Positions 1 through 7,272 of a stretch of 64,000 bases of DNA are shown here, piece after piece. Below the pieces are notes generated by a model, which was not told where the DNA came from, did no database searches, and saw only the letters and a program-made list of their open reading frames with translations. Made by a program: the position numbers and the translations under genes. The stretch lies in assembly GCF_000759855.1 (NCBI RefSeq), contig NZ_JNAI01000006.1:1-64000 (forward strand). The letters are read 5' to 3'. This DNA comes from Prochlorococcus marinus str. MIT 9107 (GTDB lineage Bacteria; Cyanobacteriota; Cyanobacteriia; PCC-6307; Cyanobiaceae). Numbering within the stretch: the first letter of the stretch is position 1; each line of letters opens with the position of its first letter.

Positions 1-329
1 GCTCTTCTAAGCTTTGCTGCTTCATCCAAACCTTCCATAATTGTAAACGTAGAATTTTCAGTGGCTACTTTTCTTAGCTTTGAAAACTCTTTATATTTTT
101 CAGATTCATAAGCTTCAACGGCTGCCCTCATTGATGGAAATTCACAAATAACTGCTAAATTGGCATCCTCGGTCCTCTCCTTTCCTTGAGGCTCTGTATC
201 TTTTGCAAAGACTTGACCTCCAACCTCTTTCAGCCATGGTCCAACTTTATTTACATATTCATCAAATAAATCTTGATTAATTATTTTGGCAGTTGATATC
301 CAATAACCTTTAGCTTCTCTTTTATCCAT
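1..329 (-). CDS. DUF1330 family protein, 3' end cut by window edge
   Basis: This minus-strand gene starts at an ATG whose complement is at 327-329 and reads open to base 1, about 109 codons. It begins MDKREAKGYWISTAKI and continues with a pattern (YWIS, then a stretch ending in LAVICEFPS, then EAYESEKY) that I recognise as the small ferredoxin-like DUF1330 domain. Members of that family are about 95-110 residues, so only a few C-terminal residues should lie outside the window. The biochemical role of the family is not established. No operon partner is visible on its upstream side. Confidence 0.75.
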   Translation of the reverse strand, partial: MDKREAKGYWISTAKIINQDLFDEYVNKVGPWLKEVGGQVFAKDTEPQGKERTEDANLAVICEFPSMRAAVEAYESEKYKEFSKLRKVATENSTFTIMEGLDEAAKLRR

Positions 330-384
330 TTAAAGTCCTAAATCTGCCCATTAAATCTATTAATATTGTTGTAACTTTGTAAAC

Positions 385-531
385 CTACTTTGAACGGTTA
401 AACATAGCCTTTTGATTAGTTAACCAAAATATTAAATAGAAAAAAAAAGCTGGTACTCCTACCCCAATTAATGAACTAAAAAAAAATTTAGTATCAATAT
501 TAGTTTCTGTAAACGCAAAGAATAAATGCAT
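385..531 (-). CDS. Small single-span membrane protein (48 aa), hypothetical
   Basis: An ATG (complement at 529-531) opens a 48-codon frame ending in TAG. The product begins MHLFFAFTETN and has one strongly hydrophobic segment at about residues 16-38, then a short basic tail (NRSK). The length and layout are typical of the many tiny membrane proteins of Prochlorococcus, but I recognise no family. The neighbouring DUF1330 gene starts 56 bp away on the same strand. The call rests only on the open frame and its clean hydrophobic profile. Confidence 0.4.
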   Translation of the reverse strand: MHLFFAFTETNIDTKFFFSSLIGVGVPAFFFYLIFWLTNQKAMFNRSK

Positions 532-711
532 GGCTATCAAATAAAAAGAAATCTACACCTTTATAATTTTAATTTCTTTCTTTTTTATACCAATGTAATA
601 TCGTTTTTTACTAAAACATAGATAAAAGATAAAAAGTATTTTTAAAATGAGCCAATATAAGAACATAAAAAACTATAAAAATATAATTTAAAATAAACCT
701 TTTTTAACTTT

Positions 712-846
712 TTATTTTTCTTCCAAACCAGCTAATTTCATAAGAACTTTTGCATTACTTACAACTGTATAATATTGTTTTTCTTGCATTGTTCTATCCA
801 TAACAGTTTTTAAAATACAGTTTAATTTTGATGTCATTGCAGGCAT
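712..846 (-). CDS. Small hypothetical protein (44 aa)
   Basis: The frame runs from ATG at 846 (a second in-frame ATG is at 837) to TAA at 712-714. The product has a central segment, VMDRTMQEKQYYTVV, followed by SNAKVLMKLAGLEEK. The sequence is amphipathic and of balanced composition, unlike random AT-rich translation, so I think it is a real small gene. I recall similar short cyanobacterial proteins but cannot name a family. Its start codon overlaps the stop codon of a short upstream frame (TAATG), which would allow translational coupling. Confidence 0.45.
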   Translation of the reverse strand: MPAMTSKLNCILKTVMDRTMQEKQYYTVVSNAKVLMKLAGLEEK

Positions 847-935
847 TAACAAATTCTAGATATAAAGAATGTTTGCTCCAAATAATTAAGAAGAGTTCTT
901 AATTGTTCGATAGTATTTCCTTCTAATTCATTCAT
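846..935 (-). CDS. Possible tiny ORF overlapping the next gene (29 aa)
   Basis: This frame starts at ATG 935 and reads MNELEGNTIEQLRTLLNYL before ending at a TAA that shares one base with the ATG of the following 44-residue frame. It could be an upstream coupled ORF, or the N-terminal piece of one gene broken by a frameshift at the overlap. A TTG 15 bp upstream is in frame. There is no other support. Confidence 0.2.
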   Translation of the reverse strand: MNELEGNTIEQLRTLLNYLEQTFFISRIC

Positions 936-950
936 ATGAGTATGATGCAA

Positions 951-967
951 GTTGTAAGAGTTTCATT
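951..967 (+). repeat. 17-bp direct repeat, copy 1
   Basis: GTTGTAAGAGTTTCATT occurs here and again, exactly, at 1349-1365 in the same orientation. The two copies flank the small gene at 1063-1299 on both sides. The function is unknown. Confidence 0.6.
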
Positions 968-1062
968 AATTTCACGAAAAAGTAATTGGCTATGAAATGG
1001 TATAAATTTTGCTTGATTAGAAATTAGATTTATTTTAATGTCCTAAAAGTTAATAATTAAAT

Positions 1063-1299
1063 ATGTTTGCAACAAATCAAGCTAAACAACCAGATTTAGA
1101 ACTGAAAAATAATACAAAAATTATTGACCCCTTAACTATATGGCTTATTAGGATTGCATGTTTATTGATCATTATTGTTTTTTGTGGTCTTTTATTAAGT
1201 GTTCCTTTGGCAATATCAATTGGTCAGTCTTTATTTAATGACACACTTTTAAACGCTAAAGAAGTATTGAGAAATCTTATTGAAACATCACTTGCCTGA
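1063..1299 (+). CDS. Small membrane protein (78 aa), hypothetical
   Basis: The protein starts MFATNQAKQPDLELKNN and has a polar N-terminus of about 25 residues. A long hydrophobic stretch follows at about 27-55 (one long or two short membrane spans), then a C-terminal amphipathic helix ending ETSLA. No known family is recognised. The gene stands alone on the plus strand between two copies of a 17-bp direct repeat. The ATG directly follows an AT-rich leader without a clear ribosome binding site, which is normal for this group. Confidence 0.55.
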   Translation: MFATNQAKQPDLELKNNTKIIDPLTIWLIRIACLLIIIVFCGLLLSVPLAISIGQSLFNDTLLNAKEVLRNLIETSLA

Positions 1300-1348
1300 T
1301 TAACTGCATAGGTTAGAAGTAGACAAAGCAAGATTTTTTAGTAGTGGA

Positions 1349-1365
1349 GTTGTAAGAGTTTCATT
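1349..1365 (+). repeat. 17-bp direct repeat, copy 2
   Basis: This is an exact second copy of the 17-mer at 951-967, just downstream of the stop codon of the 78-residue membrane protein gene. It may be a remnant of a duplication or a short recurring element of this genome. Confidence 0.6.
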
Positions 1366-1369
1366 GTTC

Positions 1370-1657
1370 TTATTTTATCCCTAAATATCTCTCGCAGTAA
1401 TAGTTAGCTAACTTGCGACTATTATAATTTTTTATTTCCTTGAGATTAAGCTTCTTCATCGCTTCATCACCTGTAATTTGAAAGCTTGAATTTAATTTTG
1501 CGCAGGTATCCTCTACTTTCGCTTCCTTATAAAAAGGGGTTCCTAAATAAAAAGCAAAAATCGATAGGAACAAACCAAAAGTTACGCCCTTTCTATGATT
1601 TCTCCAACATTCATAAGAATTTAAGTTAAAAACTTTTTTAAAGTCTTTTTTAGCCAT
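1370..1657 (-). CDS. Hypothetical membrane-anchored protein (95 aa)
   Basis: The product has a basic cytoplasmic start (MAKKDFKKVF), one membrane span at about residues 25-42, and an outward-facing domain of about 50 residues. That domain carries two cysteines (about positions 52 and 88) that could form a disulphide. I recognise no family. It is the last gene of a minus-strand series behind the CsgG-like genes at 2599-3396 and 1754-2596. A long inverted repeat lies in the 96-bp gap directly before its start codon, so it may be expressed separately from them. Confidence 0.55.
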   Translation of the reverse strand: MAKKDFKKVFNLNSYECWRNHRKGVTFGLFLSIFAFYLGTPFYKEAKVEDTCAKLNSSFQITGDEAMKKLNLKEIKNYNSRKLANYYCERYLGIK

Positions 1658-1739
1658 AAAAAAAAGAGGTTTTTATCCCTCCAATTTTAGATCGACTGTC
1701 AATCGTATATTTTATCTTGATCTAAAATTTCTCTTTTTT
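1658..1739 (-). promoter_or_regulatory. Long inverted repeat in the leader of the 95-aa gene
   Basis: AATTTTAGATC at 1683-1693 and GATCTAAAATT at 1719-1729 form a perfect 11-bp inverted repeat around a 25-nt loop. Outside them, A-rich AAAAAAGAG (from about 1660) faces CTCTTTTTT (1731-1739), so a second outer stem is possible. On the minus strand the structure ends in a T-tract that touches the ATG at 1657. It could be a terminator for the upstream gene or a leader structure controlling the downstream one. Confidence 0.45.
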
Positions 1740-1753
1740 ATTTCTCACTAATT

Positions 1754-2596
1754 TTAACAAGATTTATCTTTTTTCTTCTTTCGCTTTTTTTCTACAGTAG
1801 GGAATTGATATTCTCTATTCTGATAATATTTAATACATTCTCCATTATTAGTTAAAGCGCAATATAAACCCTCAGCAGAGTCTGCAATAGAATTATAAAC
1901 TACCTCTTTTAATGGTTTTTCAGGTGCTTTAAATTTCCCTCCACCTTTACCGACTAAAAGGAGATTGGCGTTTAGACTTGATCCACTTTTCTTTTTAACT
2001 AAAAGTTGTTTAGATTCGATATCTTCAATATCAATATTTGAATCGAATACGTATCTTGTAGATAAGAATGTTTCATTGATGCAAGTCTTCCTATTAATAG
2101 AAATCACTACGAGTCCAATTCCTCTTTTTTTGGGAGTTAGGACTTGAAACTTAAAATCTTCCACAAAGGGAGTAATAATTACTCTATTTTTATTGATATC
2201 AGATTCTTTTTTATTAATTAGTAAGTTTTCTGTCTCAAGAATTCTTTCCTCCCAAGTTTTTTCTAAAGAGGCATTTATACCAGGATAATTATTTAAAGCC
2301 TTCACTAATAAAAATGACATATCATACGCTTGTTTCTCAGACCACCAATCTGGAGATTGCTCCGCAGATAATTTATAAGGTCTTATAACTACATCTATTT
2401 CTTCTGAGGTTAAATCCTTATCGAAGGAATATTCTCTAGAAGATAAAACATTATTTCTTGATTTTTCTAAATCTTCCTCAATCGATCTAATTTTTGATTT
2501 ACTTTGATTTAACTCTGATGCAGGTAAATCAAAATTTAATGGGAACGAAACTAAAGCAATAGTGAATAAAATAGCTAGATTTAATTTTTTCTTCAT
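1754..2596 (-). CDS. Exported CsgG-like paralogue, divergent (280 aa)
   Basis: A signal peptide (MKKKLNLAILFTIALVSFPL) precedes an exported domain. I see no strong motif in the middle, but the layout resembles the CsgG-like neighbour encoded at 2599-3396: a start strand, a long helix, then a VVISINRKT strand region. Near the C-terminus it has C-x6-E-C-I (CALTNNGECI), with the same spacing as in the two clearer CsgG-like proteins (CHLYLKDECI and CVLYLKNECI). The tail is lysine-rich and ends in cysteine. The gene begins 2 bp after the stop of that neighbour, so they form one operon. That it is a third, fast-evolving paralogue is my inference. Confidence 0.55.
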   Translation of the reverse strand: MKKKLNLAILFTIALVSFPLNFDLPASELNQSKSKIRSIEEDLEKSRNNVLSSREYSFDKDLTSEEIDVVIRPYKLSAEQSPDWWSEKQAYDMSFLLVKALNNYPGINASLEKTWEERILETENLLINKKESDINKNRVIITPFVEDFKFQVLTPKKRGIGLVVISINRKTCINETFLSTRYVFDSNIDIEDIESKQLLVKKKSGSSLNANLLLVGKGGGKFKAPEKPLKEVVYNSIADSAEGLYCALTNNGECIKYYQNREYQFPTVEKKRKKKKDKSC

Positions 2597-2598
2597 GA

Positions 2599-3396
2599 TT
2601 AGAATAGATTTAATGATCCTTCAGTTGAATTTTTTCTTCTTTCATCTTCAGCTTCAAATTCTGCAATACATTCATCTTTAAGATACAAATGACAATCCAA
2701 ATAATCCACAACTTTAATTAATGCAGCTCTCAAAGCTCTTGTTGCAGATGTCGTTTCATAAGATTTCTTTTCTTTAGTTGTATCTATAACACCTAAAGCC
2801 AATCCAGACCTATCGGCTTTTGATACAGATGATGTGGTTCCTTCAATAGTTCTACTAAATGCAATAGCCCCTGTAGATGTATTTATTACTCTTACATCAA
2901 CAGCAACATAAGTATCTACTTTTGTTCTATCCTTACCTTCTCTCCATATTAAAATACGTCCATCAGAGTTAGATCTTGAACCTGCTGTATTAGGTATGTA
3001 GTCACTCAAAGAAGCAATAACAATATATTTTGCTTTTGTGAGATTTTTTTTAGTACCTGATATTGCTTGTTCTTCAAAAATATCATATAAATTATTCCTT
3101 TCAACAACAGTAAAATGCCCAGTATTAGCTAGTTCATTAGTTAAGACTTCTGCAAGCTTAATTTCAAAAGATGGTTTCCAAAATCCAACTCTAATTTTTT
3201 CGCCATTAACACCCTCTACAACACCATTCTCAGCAAAATCACCTGCAAAATTCTTAAATTTTCGAACAGCTATCGTCACTGGTTCAGTTATGTTGAAATT
3301 TGTGACTTCAGAATAAGAAGGATTTGAAGGAATAAAAAATATTAAATTTATAATTCCAAATAATCCCTTATTTATTATTTTTGTAGTAATTCTCAT
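2599..3396 (-). CDS. CsgG/HfaB-like exported protein (265 aa)
   Basis: After an N-terminal signal segment (about residues 1-29) the protein follows the CsgG pattern: EPVTIAVRKFKN, then LAEVLTNELANTGHFTVVER, AKYIVIASLSDY, and VAVDVRVINTSTGAIAFSRTIEG. CsgG proteins form outer-membrane lipoprotein pores for curli export, and the wider family includes many periplasmic proteins of unknown role. I see no lipobox, so an export pore is not assured. The C-terminal part YLDCHLYLKDECIAEFEAED has a cysteine pair also found in the paralogue at 5317-6024. It is the first gene of a minus-strand operon with the gene at 1754-2596. Confidence 0.7.
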   Translation of the reverse strand: MRITTKIINKGLFGIINLIFFIPSNPSYSEVTNFNITEPVTIAVRKFKNFAGDFAENGVVEGVNGEKIRVGFWKPSFEIKLAEVLTNELANTGHFTVVERNNLYDIFEEQAISGTKKNLTKAKYIVIASLSDYIPNTAGSRSNSDGRILIWREGKDRTKVDTYVAVDVRVINTSTGAIAFSRTIEGTTSSVSKADRSGLALGVIDTTKEKKSYETTSATRALRAALIKVVDYLDCHLYLKDECIAEFEAEDERRKNSTEGSLNLF

Positions 3397-3592
3397 TTAA
3401 GAAATTTCAAAATTTAATTACAAAGTTAGTTCATAGAAATAAAAATACTCAATTTCAAATATCCTTTCTTAAGAAGTTTTAATAAATAAATTCTATAATA
3501 TAAATCTGCTTAAAAATCTACTCATAGTAATATATACTCTATGCATTATTAAAAATTACAAAACATTTTTAATTTAAATTAAAAAATTGTAT

Positions 3593-4462
3593 ATGAAGAA
3601 AAATTTTTTATTGCTCAATATTCTTCTAACTCTCTTATTACCTTCAAATATAGTTTTTGCTAGAAGTCAAATATATCAAGGTAAATGTGGCTTCTTGCTA
3701 TCAAATATTTTTGTGGATAAATGTAGCGCACTTTTTAATAAAGGCATTCTTACGATAATGCCAAAAGGGGCGCCGCAAGAAAGAATTTACCCTACTCAAA
3801 TAGAAAGTTTTTCACTTTCTAGTAAAGAAACAATTAAGGTAAATCAGGATTTGGATAAATGGCAAAGACTATATCCTGAGCAATCCAGAGGATTCTTATT
3901 CTTTAAAAAGAAAGAAGGAATACCGAGATGGGTAGTTGATGCTACTTCAAAAAAAGTAACAGAACACAAATTCGTAATAAATTATGTGGATAGTTATATT
4001 TTCCCGAGGAAGGTATTATTTGTTCTCGAAGATAAGAGTCAAGCGGCAGCAATGCAATTATCTTTGAGAAAAACTACAGGTCTATATTTAGGAGAAAAAA
4101 GAAAACCTGGCGGTAGTTTAAGTCCAAGTTTTTCTAGGAAAATCACTAAAGAAGTTGAAAGAAAAGCCCAAAGAATTATGGGTTTATGTGCTGCTGGAAT
4201 GTATGAGGATTCTTCACCTGTAATATCTGAATTAAATGCTTATGTCGAAAATACTATTAATGAAATTTCAATTTTTGAGAAATATGAACTTATAGCCAAC
4301 AAAATTGATGCCGATGCAATTAAGACAATTGCATTTTGTGAAAATAAGAAAGTTGAAGAATTAACTCAGGCTAAAGAAGCGGAGAGACTTGCTAAAGTCA
4401 AAGAAATTGAGGAAGAGAAAGCTAAAAGACTTGATGCATTTGAAATGTTAAGTTCCTACTAA
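3593..4462 (+). CDS. Exported hypothetical protein (289 aa)
   Basis: I place the start at ATG 3593, because the longer frame would begin at a TTG two codons upstream and the ATG gives a normal signal peptide (MKKNFLLLNILLTLLLPSN, cleavage near FAR). The mature part has a cysteine pair (KCGFLLSNIFVDKC) close to its start, a mixed central domain, and a charged coiled-coil-like C-terminus rich in K and E (about residues 250-285). No family is recognised. It is divergent from the CsgG-like operon across a 196-bp gap and is followed 58 bp later by a lipoprotein gene, which fits a shared envelope function. Confidence 0.55.
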   Translation: MKKNFLLLNILLTLLLPSNIVFARSQIYQGKCGFLLSNIFVDKCSALFNKGILTIMPKGAPQERIYPTQIESFSLSSKETIKVNQDLDKWQRLYPEQSRGFLFFKKKEGIPRWVVDATSKKVTEHKFVINYVDSYIFPRKVLFVLEDKSQAAAMQLSLRKTTGLYLGEKRKPGGSLSPSFSRKITKEVERKAQRIMGLCAAGMYEDSSPVISELNAYVENTINEISIFEKYELIANKIDADAIKTIAFCENKKVEELTQAKEAERLAKVKEIEEEKAKRLDAFEMLSSY

Positions 4463-4520
4463 AGAAATAATAATCTTTTTTTTATAATTACCTTTGAACC
4501 TCTTGAATTCTTAAATCTAA

Positions 4521-5315
4521 ATGAAAAAAACATTATTGCCTTTTTTTTTATTTTTATTAATTCCAATTTATGCATGCCGGAATTCAAATACTAAAACCGG
4601 TACAACTGACATACAACTTTCTCAAGAAGGTATGGTTGATCAGAGTACGAGAGACATTATCAGTAAGGAATATGATGGAAAAGGGAATTTATTAAATTGC
4701 ACAATTGGAAATTCCTCTTGGAAAAGAGGACTCCCCTCATGTAATGAAATAATAGATAAAAGAACAAAGGATTTTGAAAGACTTGCTTTAGCTGAACAAA
4801 AGAGATTGGAAAAAGAAAAAAGTGAAGAAATCAAACAATATAAAAAAACTTTAAAAGATCAAAAGCAAAAACTGGAAAAAGAAAAAAGAGAAGAAACTAA
4901 AATTAATAAGCTACTTAAAAGAAAAAAATCCAATACAAAATCTTTTACTTTTCCTAATGGACTTAAAATTAAAACGATATCTCAAATAAGACTAGATCCT
5001 AGGTCAAATCAAATTATTGTTAATTGTGAAATTCTTAAACAAAAAGGGGGATTAGATCAATTTACAAAAATTTTTATAGAAGGTAATTCAAGAATTGAAA
5101 TAGCCTTTTTTGATGAGCAAAAATTAGAATTAGCTAATCCGATTATTTTTCCCTTAAATATTTATGAAGGGCAGAAAGCTGGTTTTAAATACAAAAAAAA
5201 TGTAGGGCAAGATATGTCAGATTTAAAAGGTATAAAAATAATTGGAGAAAAATCAAATATTAGAACTTCAGAATTTTTGCAGATTGACTCTATTGATGTT
5301 TCAATAAAGATTTAA
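4521..5315 (+). CDS. Probable lipoprotein, hypothetical (264 aa)
   Basis: The signal sequence MKKTLLPFFLFLLIPIYAC ends in an acceptable lipobox (IYAC), so Cys19 is the likely lipidated residue. A short conserved-looking piece with YDGKGNLLNCTIGNSSW follows, then a highly charged K/E coiled coil (about residues 90-135), then a beta-rich C-terminal domain of about 125 residues. No family is recognised. It lies in the same direction as the exported protein at 3593-4462 and runs tail to tail with the second clear CsgG-like gene, with one base between the stops. Confidence 0.55.
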   Translation: MKKTLLPFFLFLLIPIYACRNSNTKTGTTDIQLSQEGMVDQSTRDIISKEYDGKGNLLNCTIGNSSWKRGLPSCNEIIDKRTKDFERLALAEQKRLEKEKSEEIKQYKKTLKDQKQKLEKEKREETKINKLLKRKKSNTKSFTFPNGLKIKTISQIRLDPRSNQIIVNCEILKQKGGLDQFTKIFIEGNSRIEIAFFDEQKLELANPIIFPLNIYEGQKAGFKYKKNVGQDMSDLKGIKIIGEKSNIRTSEFLQIDSIDVSIKI

Positions 5316-5316
5316 T

Positions 5317-6024
5317 TTAAAAAAAGTCAAGTGCATCATTACTTCTTTTCCTTCTCTCTTCCTTTGCTTCATATTCAGCTATACACTCATTCTTTAGATA
5401 AAGTACGCAATCCAAATATCCAGCTATTTCGTTAATAGCGGCTCTGATAGCTCTTGAGGGCACAGTTTTTTTAACAATCTCTACCTCTTCTTTATAGGTA
5501 AAGTTATTTTTATTGATTTTTATAATCTGATTTTGTGATCCATTTGAGACTTTACCTTCAATAGATCGGCTATAAGCAATTGCAGCAGTTTTAACATTTA
5601 TAACTTTCAGGTCAAACGAAACATAATTATTTTCATAGTCGCTTAAAACTGCCCTAATAATATATTTAGGTTTAACCAATTCAATCTCTTTAAAATCATC
5701 TTGTCCTGAGAATAAACTCGATTCTTCTCTTAACTCTTTTAGTGCTTCTGGATCTCTTTCTATAACAATAAAATGACCAGCACTAGCGAGTTCAGTAGAA
5801 AGAATCGTTTTAAATTTATCTTCGAAACTTTTTCTAAACCATGGCGCATTTGATCTATCAAGTACTTTTGTGACTGCAACTGTAATAGGTTCAGGAATTG
5901 CGTACAAAGGACGGTTTAAAACATGCAAAGTTGTTAATCCTGAAGTAACAGAAAATACAAACAAATTTTTAATAATATTTAATTTGTTCAAGTATTTTTT
6001 TAAAACTTTAAGCAAGGATATCAT
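5317..6024 (-). CDS. CsgG-like exported protein, second paralogue (235 aa)
   Basis: The pattern matches the protein encoded at 2599-3396: PEPITVAVTKV, LSTELASAGHFIVIERD, PKYIIRAVLSDY, SFDLKVINVKTAAIAYSRSIEGKV, and the C-terminal YLDCVLYLKNECIAEYEA followed by EERRKRS. The N-terminus has a basic stretch and one hydrophobic segment (about residues 18-40), consistent with export or anchoring. The two proteins are clearly paralogous, most strongly over the last 40 residues. The shared C-x6-E-C-I suggests a conserved disulphide or metal site. A role in envelope assembly or export is inferred from the family only. Confidence 0.65.
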   Translation of the reverse strand: MISLLKVLKKYLNKLNIIKNLFVFSVTSGLTTLHVLNRPLYAIPEPITVAVTKVLDRSNAPWFRKSFEDKFKTILSTELASAGHFIVIERDPEALKELREESSLFSGQDDFKEIELVKPKYIIRAVLSDYENNYVSFDLKVINVKTAAIAYSRSIEGKVSNGSQNQIIKINKNNFTYKEEVEIVKKTVPSRAIRAAINEIAGYLDCVLYLKNECIAEYEAKEERRKRSNDALDFF

Positions 6025-6279
6025 GTCTTAATGGTTTTACAAAAATAATTTACTCATAAAATTTTTGTTTCTAAAAATTAAAATTTTTTTACTATCAATA
6101 ATGATGGATTTAGAAGAAATCACTAAAAACTATTTCCGAATTTTCTTATTGAAATGTCTAGAAATGTAAAGAAATTCATAGTAGAAATTAAATTTTTAAA
6201 CTCTTATGCCAATCTGGAGAAATTTCAAAAACGCTCACAATCATTTGATATACTTAAAAAGTTAAAATTAAATTAACCG

Positions 6280-6325
6280 CCTGGAGGGGTGGTCGAGTGG
6301 TTTAAGGCTCTAGTCTTGAAAACTA
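6280..6325 (+). repeat. Truncated tRNA-Ser(UGA) 5' part, putative attachment site
   Basis: These 46 bases are identical to 17931-17976. They comprise 3 bases upstream of the tRNA plus its first 43 nt, from the acceptor 5' strand through the D arm and anticodon to part of the anticodon 3' stem. After base 6325 the sequence departs and no 3' half exists here. It cannot be a functional tRNA. The structure is what remains on one side when an element recombines inside a tRNA and supplies a replacement 5' part at its other end. Confidence 0.85.
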
Positions 6326-6744
6326 ACAGATTTAAGAAAAAGAAAGTTTATATAATCTCTCAAACTTATTGATATAAAACTAATCTTACTAAGACAAAAA
6401 TAATAAAATAATTTAACCCGAGACAGTTGTGACCAGTTTGTGACCACTATAAAATATGCGAATAAACTACTAATTAATTCAAATTTATCAAATTGAATCA
6501 TCGTAAATCATCTTGAAAATATATTTAAGAATTTATTAATATAAATAGAATCACAGATTTATTGCACTAAAAAAAAGACTTTGAGAATTAGATAGTATTT
6601 TTAGCCAGATATCAGGCCAATCCTATTAAATCAGAATCTAATTAATTTACCAGCGAGGGGAATAATCTTGATGTCTCAAGAATTTTGCTGAAAGATCTTA
6701 CAGCAGAGCCTATTTTTTAAAAAGGTATCTTTAGTCGCAAATGA
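6326..6744. other. Non-coding stretch at the left island end
   Basis: I see no convincing gene here. The minus-strand frame across 6310-6501 overlaps the tRNA fragment and lacks a protein-like composition. The stretch contains the arm-like repeat at 6429-6448 and is otherwise AT-rich, as expected for a decayed island boundary. Confidence 0.5.
6429..6448 (+). repeat. Arm-like tandem repeat, left copy
   Basis: GTGACCAGTTTGTGACCACT contains GTGACCA twice with an 11-bp period, one helical turn. It recurs with one mismatch at 17766-17785. It starts 103 bp after the end of the truncated tRNA. Spaced short direct repeats beside a core site are typical of arm-type sites of tyrosine recombinases. Confidence 0.55.
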
Positions 6745-6996
6745 TTAATTGTAAAACAGCTAAAAGTTAATCAACAATTTGAAAGGTTTAATGACAAAAG
6801 AACAGAGGGTTTTATTTCGGATAGCAGTTACACTAAATTTACTTATGTTTCTGATAATAATATTTCTGGTATTAAATTAATTGCTATTTTTAATTATCAA
6901 ATTAAGCAAAAGCTAATCATTTTTGTTCTTTTTCTAGATAGATTACGTATTAATAGTTATGGTTATGAAATTAGAAATTATTTGATGAACCAATAA
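6745..6996 (+). pseudogene. Open frame without a start, likely gene remnant
   Basis: Eighty-three codons are open after a TGA at 6742-6744, but there is no ATG or GTG near the beginning. The translation (for example RTEGFISDSSYTKFTYVSD and later LDRLRINSYGYEIRNYLMNQ) looks protein-like rather than random. It could be the C-terminal part of a decayed gene. A very short alternative frame on the same strand (ATG 6791, 29 codons, hydrophobic, with GAAAGG upstream) overlaps it. I do not recognise the family. It lies within the left boundary zone of the candidate island. Confidence 0.35.
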
Positions 6997-7147
6997 TTAA
7001 ATTCTTGGATGAGATTTTATAGAATTTTTCATGAACTGATTCAGTAAATTCATTCTCATTTGTATAATTTACCAAATCTAGTGGATCTATATTTTCATCA
7101 AACCATTCATCGTAATCTATATTATTTGGCTCTGCATAAAAAGTCAT
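6971..7147 (-). CDS. Small acidic hypothetical protein (58 aa)
   Basis: ATG at 7147 opens a 58-codon frame ending in TAA at 6971-6973. The product begins MTFYAEPNNIDYDEWFDEN and is rich in D, E and N in its first 40 residues, then turns basic and hydrophobic. The non-random acidic composition argues for a true gene. It sits 125 bp downstream of the urtE stop, on the same strand, so it could be transcribed with the urt genes. Its last 26 bp overlap the startless frame on the other strand. No family is recognised. Confidence 0.5.
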   Translation of the reverse strand: MTFYAEPNNIDYDEWFDENIDPLDLVNYTNENEFTESVHEKFYKISSKNLIIGSSNNF

Positions 7148-7272
7148 TACTAATCTATAGCAAAAGAATTTCTATGAAACAGTACAAATACTACAAAAGT
7201 GAATATTTAGAAAGTTAACAGGTGGGCATTTGGAGTATTGAATTTACTTATTCCCTTAATGCTAAATATTTT

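Noticed and set aside
6310-6501. 63-codon minus-strand frame beside the truncated tRNA
   Set aside because: It overlaps the tRNA fragment and the arm-like repeat. The composition is random AT-rich, and there is no support as a gene.
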